DNA of 62,000 nt from Phoronis australis. Lineage: Eukaryota; Phoronida; Phoronidae. Under the pieces are notes generated by a model that saw nothing but the letters and a program-made list of their open reading frames with translations, was not told the origin of the DNA and did no database searches. This document shows, piece by piece, positions 35,801 to 44,100 of the stretch; position 1 is the stretch's first letter; every line of letters starts with the position of its first letter. The position numbers and the translations under genes are program-made. Location: assembly GCA_002633005.1 (NCBI GenBank), contig NMRA01000016.1, forward strand, positions 10,122-72,121. Direction: 5' to 3'.

Positions 35801-38509
35801 TAACGCTGCAAATTATAAAATTAGCTTGCGTGAATTGTTAAGTTTGATTGATGGATGATTTCGAAAGCTTACTCAAATGTTGTGTGTGTAACCATGCAGC
35901 CGTGGGGTTTCAACATCCACTGCCGTAGTTCAAAACATAAATCACCCGTTGCATTTCGGTAGCGAACCTTGAGGTCCAAAACATTCAGTTGCGTGAGAAA
36001 TTTAACATAAGATAGAGGTTCACCCGAAGTATTTTTACGCCCAGTTGTCAGAGGAAAGTGTTGGTGGTAGTGCTTATAACGTTTCTGGTTCTCTTGAGAC
36101 CGAATTTCTATGTACTTGTTAGATTTAAAAGTGTCCCTCTTTGAAATTCATTTAACTTGTTTCCAACTTGTCCAGTACTCATATTAGTCATTTCTAGGCT
36201 TTGAAAAGCTTCCACCTCTTTAGTGAGGGGCATTGAACTTTACACATTAACATAATTGACGGGGCTGGGCATTTAGGGACCGAGTATGGTTTCGAGCATT
36301 AACGAAGCCTACTTCTAATCACAAGAACAAGTTGAGACTTTTATAAATTTACAAATTTTGTGACAGCAAGTGGCCAAAATCAATAGTAGTTGTGACAGAA
36401 GACTGACTTATAGCCATGACAATTTGTCCAGGGAACGATAACTTACATCGGTTAACAAGTCAAGACAAGTACGAACTACAAGTCATTCTTGAGGACTTCG
36501 AAGGCGGGTCGGCAACGGCACGGTATACATCGTTTACCGTTGGTCCTGAGACAAAAGGTTACGAGCTAGAAGTGTACGGTTATTCTGGAACTGCAGGTGA
36601 TTTTCTATTCAATGAAATAAGTAGAACAAAAAAACTTCGTTTGGAAGAGATTTTTCTTGTGCAATTTTCTGTTGAATGTCAAGTGGCCTTTTTAATGGAT
36701 AGAATGAAAGGTCATTTACATGTGCACGTCCAAAGCAGCACCGCTAGTAGATTTAAATATAGAACTCACATTTCAGCAGAATTTGAAAGCACTGAATAAA
36801 AAACCATGTTTCCAAAATCAACTGCTAGCTTTGCAAGCATACGCTTGTCTGCCTGCGTGATACCTACTGCATTCACGATTAGACTATCTTTTTCTAACAA
36901 AGCTACGTTTTGGTATGCGCACGCATTGAGTTTTGCTACCCGTACAAAGTTTAATGTTTTCTTTCTCAACCTCACATATTGTCTCTTCCCCAGAAACGAC
37001 ATATTGTGCCCTCGCTGGAGGCGACAATATGTGTTAAGTGCGACAATAAACGGTGTTTCCTGGAAGTGGCCCATAATGTTGCCGTAGATCACATTTCTTG
37101 GATGCGAACATACAGGCATATGCGATACTGCGTATGGGTCTCTATACACGTCCAGGCATGGGCAAATCCAAACATTGACAAGATTGGTGCCGTTGGTTTA
37201 CGTAATAATTTACTGTTGGGGTTAGGGTGTCAGGCGTAACACTGTGCTATGTCCAAAAATCGTGAATGCTAGTCGGAGGGAGTAGGAGCGGACGGTGCGA
37301 TTCTGAGACATTTGCACCCTGGCCCTTCTTCGCTACTTTCCACGAACAAAGTAACTGTTGTGCTATGCAATATAACAAGTAATTTGATTTTAAAATTGCT
37401 CTACACCCAAATCAACAAAAATCACGATCAGCCTGTTTCTTGAACATGAAGTACGTAACTGCTGAGTAGTACTAAGTAAGAAAGGCCCATATGAATTGCA
37501 GTGCAAGACATAAACACCACGACGGTAATGCATCGCTAATTTGTGTACCGTTTGTATTCCTTCATACCTCTTTCATTTATACCCAGAAAAAAAACAGTGA
37601 AAAACGTTCGATTTTGTGGCAAAAATGACGAGCAGACAAAAACCAATGTTTTCTGGAATGCATGTCTTGCCGTCTTTTATTCTGAAACATGCGAGAACCT
37701 TGCAAGATCGTGGCTGTAACGATGCTTACGCTATTTTATGATATCCGTGGTAGATTGAAATCTAGATTCTTGCGCGGATACCAACAAACAAAAGTTCAAC
37801 TGTTCGGTGTGTTCGATTTTCGGATACACATACGGCTGCAATGTACATGTACAGCAACGATTGCAAGACACTCGTACAATGTATGAACTAGTGCACGTTT
37901 TCTCAAAATAGCGCGTTGGGTTGCTATGAATTTGCTTTTGTAATATAATCCGGCTATGTTCTATCATCAACTTCAGTATTCACGCATTTGTTGTATTAAT
38001 ACAATTGTATTAATAAAATTGTATTACACAAGTATGAACCAGAACACTGTACACATGAGTAATGAGCACAATGTCAGAAGAACAGGTTGAGTTGCTAGGA
38101 AATTCCCATTCTGCTATAATCTCAGCGTCGGCTACGTTCAGTACGAACGAATGCAAAACAATCGTCATCAAAAGGAGACGTTGGCACTCTATACGGTCGT
38201 TGCGCACAAGTGTCGGTTTCTATTTCAGGTGATTCTTTATCTTATCACAATGGTCAGAAATTTACTACAAAGGACGTTGATAATGATAGGTTTAACGGCA
38301 ACTGTGCTACGAAGTTCCGCGGAGCCTGGTGGTACAAAGCGTGCCACTACTCAAATTTGAATTGTGTGTACCAATTAACTTCGAAGTGCATGTTTGGAAA
38401 AGGTGTTATTTGGCGCAGTTTCAGAGGTCAACACTACTCTTTAAAGACAGTCAACATGATGATCAAGTCCACGTGTGAGTCTTTTTATTATCATTTTAAT
38501 ACCTTATAA
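26826..38509 (+). CDS. Secreted fibrinogen-related protein (FReD lectin), five exons
   Basis: The exons 26826-26880, 30378-30505, 33523-33619, 36432-36596 and 38229-38509 join in frame to 242 codons including the stop. The start is an ATG followed by a signal peptide ([18 protein letters not shown]). The mature chain is a single fibrinogen C-terminal domain that begins [19 protein letters not shown] and continues with [59 protein letters not shown], the calcium-site type segment [13 protein letters not shown] and [14 protein letters not shown]. There is no collagen or coiled-coil region, so oligomerisation as in ficolins is not evident. FReD proteins of invertebrates often act as pattern-recognition lectins, but the ligand here is unknown. 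The position after SNLN is Cys where Gly is usual, and another Cys follows eight residues later. Confidence 0.9.
28042..29078 (+). repeat. Approximately 1.04-kb direct duplication, copy 1
   Basis: It starts CGTCAAAATTCTCGGCAGCA and ends GAGCACTGGT. Copy 2 (29080-30123) repeats it with roughly 1-3% substitutions and a few small indels, for example an extra GTAATTG and an extra ATACATGT in copy 2. The copies are separated by a single N. Confidence 0.95.
29080..30123 (+). repeat. Approximately 1.04-kb direct duplication, copy 2
   Basis: It follows the N at 29079 directly and runs to the same end word GAGCACTGGT. The abutting copies and the N at the joint are what an assembler leaves when two alleles are laid end to end, although a real tandem duplication is possible. 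Confidence 0.95.
30378..30505 (+). CDS. Fibrinogen-related protein exon 2 (FReD start)
   Basis: The acceptor is gttgcag and the donor is GTAAAT. It encodes [20 protein letters not shown], then [17 protein letters not shown]. It contains the first disulfide pair of the domain and leaves in phase 0. Confidence 0.92.
31560..31985 (-). pseudogene. L1/Tx1-like LINE remnant (C-terminal region)
   Basis: On the minus strand one frame reads [20 protein letters not shown] and HTIKIK. After a frameshift another frame reads [19 protein letters not shown]. The order W-F-Q-Y-R-L-x-H-R-I-L followed by a C/H-rich H-x-F-x-E-C segment is typical of the end of L1/Tx1-type ORF2. It is 5'-truncated and disrupted. 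Confidence 0.65.
32440..32960 (+). pseudogene. Old copy of the CR1/L2-like LINE 3' region
   Basis: The DNA aligns with 44445-44860 of the 2A-bearing LINE. ACATATTGATTATCGTGATA corresponds to ACACATTGATTATTGTGATA, and GGCATTCAGAAAGGCTGTAG to GGCATTCAGAAGGTCTACAG. The frame [10 protein letters not shown] is recognisable and then stops. Many substitutions and indels show that it is much older than the copy at 42-45 kb. Confidence 0.7.
33523..33619 (+). CDS. Fibrinogen-related protein exon 3
   Basis: The acceptor is gatttctag and the donor is GTATGA. It encodes [20 protein letters not shown] and then [12 protein letters not shown], the most conserved block of the fibrinogen domain. It leaves in phase 1. 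Confidence 0.94.
34098..35059 (+). repeat. 0.96-kb direct duplication, copy 1
   Basis: It starts GTGTCAGAGCAACATACTTA and ends CTTGTTAGATTTA immediately before the N at 35060. Copy 2 at 35169-36127 repeats it with a low percentage of mismatches, nearly none in the second half. Confidence 0.95.
35061..35168 (+). repeat. 108-bp unique joint with an 11-bp-arm palindrome
   Basis: Between the N and copy 2 lies sequence absent before copy 1. It includes the perfect hairpin CCAGGTTTAAG-T-CTTAAACCTGG at 35112-35134. It resembles the end of a small transposon, possibly present on only one allele. Confidence 0.6.
35169..36127 (+). repeat. 0.96-kb direct duplication, copy 2
   Basis: It has the same start and end words as copy 1. 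Differences are concentrated in the first 450 bp (for example TTAACTTGAG against TTATTTGAG). Confidence 0.95.
36432..36596 (+). CDS. Fibrinogen-related protein exon 4
   Basis: The acceptor is ttgtccag and the donor is GTGATT. It encodes [20 protein letters not shown], then [18 protein letters not shown] and [12 protein letters not shown]. The DN-x-HRLT and YGYSGTAG blocks are diagnostic. Phase 1 is kept. Confidence 0.93.
36597..38228 (+). other. Fibrinogen-related gene intron 4
   Basis: No gene was recognised. Around 36989-37030 ACATATTGT and ACAATATGT form an imperfect hairpin with a GC-rich loop. Open frames on both strands at 36766-37239 overlap and show no domain. Confidence 0.45.
38229..38509 (+). 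CDS. Fibrinogen-related protein exon 5 (C-terminus)
   Basis: The acceptor is tatttcag. It encodes [20 protein letters not shown], then [35 protein letters not shown] and IKST, and continues [11 protein letters not shown] to TAA at 38507-38509. A GTGAGT donor-like site lies at 38475, just after the codons for IKST, so the natural end could instead lie in a further exon. Confidence 0.88.
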
Positions 38510-38751
38510 TAAGATAAGCAAGATGAGAAGTATGAGGTGAGAACGAGGGTGCATATCGCGTTTTGGTCGTGATAGACCGACCCGAAAAGCCTCGCTCATT
38601 TTCGGGTCTGTGGAAATTCCTGAAAAAACCGCAAACCTTTGTTAGGCCGGTAACGCGATTTCACACCTATACACATTACCTGCTGGCGTTAAGTTCTATT
38701 GCCATACCAGACATAATTACCATGTTTACTGCCCCTACAGCCTGAATAGGT

Positions 38752-38757
38752 AATAAA
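38752..38757 (+). terminator. Candidate polyadenylation signal of the fibrinogen-related gene
   Basis: AATAAA occurs about 245 nt after the TAA stop, the first such hexamer downstream. Confidence 0.45.
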
Positions 38758-38834
38758 CTTTTGAAATCACTGATACAAGCTTGTCAAGTTCATAGTCCCT
38801 GTATCCCCTTAGATTCTATCACGAACATTTCGCG

Positions 38835-39130
38835 TTATGCGAGTGGGGGAAGGGGAGGGTTAGAGGAAATTGTGGAGTTAGCTAGTTAGAAAGAACAGAG
38901 GCGGTGGAGAAGGGAGAGTGCGAGAACACAGAGAAAATGAGGTAAGAGGGAGGGGCATGGGGGAGGTAGAGAGAGAGGGAGGAAGAGATAGGTGTAGGGA
39001 ATGAGAGAGAGATAAAAAATGGGACGGGCGGAAAGGGAAAGAGGGGTGAGATAGGTAGAAAATGAGCAAAAGGGAGAAAAACATGGAAGAGGCGGAGAGA
39101 ATGAATGAGAGGGATGAAGGCGGAGAGAGT
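38835..39130 (+). repeat. Approximately 290-bp polypurine tract
   Basis: The plus strand is almost only A and G (GGAGAAGGGAGAGTG, GGTAGAGAGAGAGGGAGG and so on) with rare pyrimidine interruptions. Its complement opens three overlapping Ser/Pro/Phe/Leu-rich minus frames, which are composition artefacts. Mirror-like runs could favour triplex (H-DNA) structure. Confidence 0.9.
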
Positions 39131-40359
39131 GTGAGCGTAGGTACGATGAGAGAATGCCGCTGAGAATGGGAATTTGAAAGGGTAAAATGTGACTTCGACA
39201 GTCAGAAGATGGGTGGAATCGGAAAGAATTGCCGTTGGATTGATTCGCCAATACGTAAGAACCGTGAAATCATCGAAATGATACCGTAAGTATTTATTTT
39301 TCAATGACGTAGCTGCTCCCTATCTTCCCGCAAACATATTTAAGATTGTGCTCCAGTTTTTGCAGGCTCTCCTTTGTAGTTTCATTATTAGCAAGAAATC
39401 CAGCCTACTGGACCGAAACATTTCAGCTTACGTGCCGGATTGATTATGGTTTCGAGGGGCCCCGAGCTATCTGAAGGTCAGGGACTGCAATAATCTGAGA
39501 TAAGTTATTTAGGCTTTTATATTTCTTGGTATGATACAGTGGCGGATCTAGGATATCATAAGGGAGAGGCCCCACCATTTTGATTCAAAGCACGATTGCA
39601 TGCGCGCGCACCCATCCTGAAAGATAGGGGAGGCTGATTTCGTGGACCTCCTACACATACTAAAATCAAATCGGACTAAAAAAAGAAAAAAACGAGAGAA
39701 CGGTTGCGCAGGACTTTTACACTTGCAATGGGGTCTGACTCCCAAGCCGCATGTTTATTACCGGGGTTAATCGATGAACTCAATATTTCCTCACGCCCTT
39801 GCTGTTTTATTTCTTTTGCGGCAGGGCCACCTGAAAACTTTAAATCCGCATATTTGATACCAGCAAACTGGGGTTCATCACAAATTTTGTTGCTACGAAG
39901 CTGTTCTCATCTCGCTGGAGATGGAATGGCGCTTGCACGTGACACAATTGTGCTCATTTCAAAACGAAAACACACTTTTTATTGTTACAAAAGGCTCAGA
40001 ATTATACAAAAATGACATTTATTAGATTGTTTTTCACTTAAACAGCTATAAGGGGCAAGGTGAGTATCAGTTGACTTCAAGATTTTGCATGCACCCCACC
40101 GGTCTTTAGCTGCAGATGTCGATAAAAAATCACAGCGAGGTGACGCGCAGAACTACCCAAGCTGTGTGCTGATTCGAGTTCTGTCGTCGCTGAACACACT
40201 GTTATCTAGCTGTATTTGGACGAAAGTCTTCATACAACTAGCTGGCTTGCTACAGTGTAAGTCTTGGCTAGGAAAACTGAGAATACGGTCTATGATTAAT
40301 TTCAAAACAACAGCGTCAGCAGAGAAACACGGACTCTCAATTTAAGTCTTTCACTTGTG
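39131..40359. other. Intergenic sequence with one transposon-like end
   Basis: CAGTGGCGGATCTAGG at 39537 is the type of end seen in many hAT-like and related DNA transposons, but I did not find the opposite end. The rest shows no gene. Confidence 0.35.
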
Positions 40360-40362
40360 CTG

Positions 40363-40387
40363 CCACGTGTCATTCAATGACACGTGG
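40363..40387. repeat. Perfect 11-bp-arm hairpin containing two CACGTG sites
   Basis: CCACGTGTCAT, a 3-nt loop (TCA), then ATGACACGTGG. Flanking GTGCTG and CGCGAGCAC extend the symmetry imperfectly. Each arm carries an E-box core. It lies about 0.6 kb upstream of the proposed first astacin exon. Confidence 0.8.
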
Positions 40388-40759
40388 CGCGAGCACATTT
40401 TTTCATGAGCACCAACTACAGTTAGAACTCGTTTTGCCGAGCATATCTGCATTTGGTAATTGATTTTGACTGTAGTTGCGCTTCTTACCTATCACTTGTT
40501 ACCGATTTGTTGCTGCGTACGCATCGAGCATGAAGGGTGTATGTGCTGTAGTTTTGACTAAAATTTCATTGATACTTATTCGTCTAGCAAAGAGCACAGA
40601 TCTTTTGGAGTACAGTCAGCAGTTGGAAACTGTTCGCTTTTACAACTACGGACCTCACAATCAAACTGTCAGGGACAACAAGTTAACGGTAACAATTTAA
40701 CAACTGTGACACCTCGAACTGTTACACGAATGACAAATGACCATATCGATTCTGGTAAA

Positions 40760-40820
40760 ATACATATAGATTATTTCATGGCAAAGTCATTATCACCAAT
40801 AATCTAGAACTCGAGTTGCT
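40760..40820 (+). repeat. Half copy of the 20.9-kb fold-back element
   Basis: ACATATAGATTATTTCATGG followed by CAAAGTCATTATCACCAATA and ATCTAGAACTCGAGT tracks the left arm at 20861-20920. The right arm is missing. Confidence 0.65.
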
Positions 40821-40999
40821 CAAGCTTTTGCATGATTCATTCAAAAACAATGAACGTTATCTTGGTACACAAGGCTTGCCGGTTTGTTGCTAGTGACGGG
40901 CTGGTGGAATCAACCATTCGGTTTTAAGAACCAATCCCTTGAATTTAAAAAAGTAAATGATTGATGGAATACTTACTTCCATTAACCTGCTGATCTGCC

Positions 41000-41113
41000 A
41001 TGGCAACTAGTTTTCATAGTTATGAGAACAATTCGGAACATAATCGAGTTGATGAGGCGTTGTTTCCGTCCACGGTCGTTGACAAAAACTACAACAAGCG
41101 CCCACATGTGAGG
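41000..41113 (+). CDS. Candidate astacin pro-region exon
   Basis: The open stretch from ATG 41000 ends at AGG|GTAAAA in phase 0, the phase required by the exon at 41238. It encodes LFPSTVVDKNYNKRPHVR near its end, plausible as a pro-peptide tail. It has no signal peptide, so a further 5' exon would be needed. Confidence 0.35.
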
Positions 41114-44100
41114 GTAAAACACCAAAGGCAAAATGGTACCATGCAAGTGATAGGGAATTCCTTGGTAAGGTTGATAGTGAAAAAATGGAAAAACGAGACA
41201 AATATGACGTTTATTGCATTGTTGTTTTGTCTTCCAGGTAGGGAGATTTAGACGAAAAGTTTATGGTCGACTATGGGAGAACGCTAAAGTTCCTTACAGA
41301 TTCGAAACAACACCTGGAAAAAATTGGGGTAGGGACCAAAGAGCTTTGTTTACGTAATTTTAATCACAGGATAGGTGCTGTGGTGTTCTAATGGCCGTTT
41401 ACATGTTTACGTTCAACTTGACTAATCTTCAACCAACATTGTTCACGGTTACCAATTGAATACTCGTTTTTAGCCGGAACCATTTTGATATTCTTAGTAT
41501 TATTTGCAACATTCACAAAGCTCGCCTAAAAATTTTTGTCCAGGAATTATGTACTTGTTTTTGATATTACTTTTGACCAAGTTAATTTTTTGTTATAGGA
41601 AGCTACCAAAAGCAAGGTGAGGGAATCGTAAAGGCAGCACTTGCTCTAATACAAAAGCAAACGTGCCTTAAGTTTAACTTGGTGGACGGAAGTTACAACA
41701 GCTACCATTTGATCTTCAGTAACGGTGACGGGTAATAATTTGTCTCCGCTAAAAGCTTATCCTGAAGAGTGTCTGACCGTACTTTAGTGGTTCAGATTAC
41801 ACGTGGGATACTTGTTTTAACGATATCTCAAACCTTAATAAAAATTGGCCGTTTGCGCAATATTTTACAAAGGTGTAGCAAAATACATTATCTTCATTCT
41901 CGGGTTCAGCTTACTGATGTGTCGTACTATTGTTTATGTAACACTTGTATGGATTACGGAATCGTCATTGGCATGTGCCTCCTTTTAGCTGGCGATGTTG
42001 AAGAAAATCCTGGGCCTGAAGACAATACTACCTTTAAAATCTTATTTTCAAATATTAACAGTATTAAATCCAACAATTTCTCCAGATTCCAACTGCTAAA
42101 AAACTTTGTTCTGTCTTACGATTATATGATTGTCGCTCTTTGTGAAACTTGTAATGTTACCAAAGACGACCTTGATAATGAACTAATCATTCCTGGTTAC
42201 AGTGTTTCGTATCACAGCAACAGTGGCCGTGGTATCATTTTATTCACTAAAAACACACTCTCATTTAAATTATGTCCTAGCTTAACTTGTCCTCAGTTAT
42301 GCAACTGCTGGATCGAAATTTATTTCGATCACAGAAAAATTTACTATGGGTTGTTTTATCGCTCACCTTCTCAATCTCCAACTGAAAGAAAACTCTACTT
42401 CAAAGCCCTAGCGGATCAGTTAGCGGAACTTAACCGCAATAGCGTTAGTATAATCATAAATGGTGATTTCAATGCCCGAAACTCTACATGGTACAATGAT
42501 GATCATGACAATACGGCCGGACTACAATTGTTTGATATTTTATTGTCTAATGACTGCATACAACTAATTAATGAGCCAACCCGTATCACCGACGTTTCTC
42601 ATTCATGTATTGACCTCTGTATAACAAACAATTTGACTATCATTGACTCATGTTTTGTACTACCTCCTGTTGGCAATTTTGATCACCACACTATCGAAAC
42701 CACTCTAACACTTAAAAAACCGGTTAAAGAACAACACAGCCCTCGAACCAACTGGAAATATGATCAGGTCGACACCGATAAACTGCGTCAGGATATCACC
42801 AACACTGACTGGGATTCCATATTGAACACTGGCGACATTGATGACACTGTTTCACTCTTCACTAGTACTCCCTATGAAATCTTAAAAAACAACATCCCAT
42901 CAACTGAAAAGATAATTAAACACAACAGCCAACCGTGGTTCAACAGTAATGTTAAACGTGCAATCCGCACAAGAAACAGACTTTACAGCTCTTTCAGAAG
43001 ATCTAACAACACTATAATCTACAACAGATACAAGGATCAGTCACGTCTGGTTGAAACTTTAGTAAATCAAGCCAAAGCTGATCACCGGCACAAGCTTTTT
43101 CAACAAATTAACAGCGCAAGCAAGAATTCCAAACAATACTGGAACATCATCAATAAAATACGCGGCAGTCAACAGCAATCCTCCTATCCTGTCATCAACT
43201 ATAATGGTAACCTAGCCTCACGTAGTAGTGACAAGTGTGATTTGTTTCTCAAATTTTTCACGAACAAAAGCCACATTACACCAACTGAAGTAAGTAACTT
43301 TCCCTTTCTTCGTGAACGTTGTCTCAATCAACTGTCTGAAATCCCGGCTAATCAAACTGATGTCCGGAAGTATCTCAATGAAATTGACCCCAATAAGAAT
43401 GATGGCACAGCTTTAATAACCAGCAAGATGATCAAAATGATTGCCAACGAAATTACCATGCCCCTGACCAATCTGTTTAACAAACTTCTTCAGTTAGGCA
43501 TTTATCCGTCTTCTTGGAAACATGGAATTATGGTCCCCATACACAAAAAGGCTCCAAAACTGAAATTTCAAATTATCGCCCAATAACATTACTTAACACC
43601 CAGCCCAAAATCTTTGAGAAGATCATTGCTCAAAGTATTCTTACATTTCTCAAACAAAACAACTTGATCTATCATCGTCAATTTGGTTTTTTGCGTGGGA
43701 ACAGCACCGTGGCACAACTTGTTGAAATAGTACATGAGATTCATTTACATTTTGAGAAGGGAGAAAGTGTCAGGTCCATTTTTCTAGATATAGCTTTTGC
43801 TTTCGACTGTGTCCCTCACGACCTTCTACTTCACAAACGTCGATCCTATGGCATTACTGGTAATCTTTTAAACATGATCACCTCATATCTCTCCGAAAGA
43901 ACATACAGTGTTCGTGTCGATGGCGTACTTTCAATTTTATCCCATCCTGGATTTGTAAACGCAGGTGTACCGCAGGGTAGCGTATTGGGCCCTCTTCTCT
44001 TCTTGGTTTATATTAATGACCTTCCTGATAACCTGTCATGTAGCACATACCTTTATGCAGATGACACGGCGCTTTTTTACCCCTTCGCAGGGAGCAGCCC

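Larger units (their letters stand above)
33620..36431 (+). other. Fibrinogen-related gene intron 3 with a 0.96-kb duplication
   Basis: It holds the two copies at 34098-35059 and 35169-36127 with an N at 35060. No other gene signal was found. Confidence 0.55.

Noticed and set aside
38878-39304. Three overlapping Ser/Pro/Phe/Leu-rich minus-strand frames
   Set aside because: They arise from the polypurine tract. All three frames are open together, which indicates composition and not coding.
41732-41768. Fusion of the astacin exon to the LINE frame by intron retention
   Set aside because: Continuing past the donor reads GAC GGG TAA, so translation would stop before the LINE frame.
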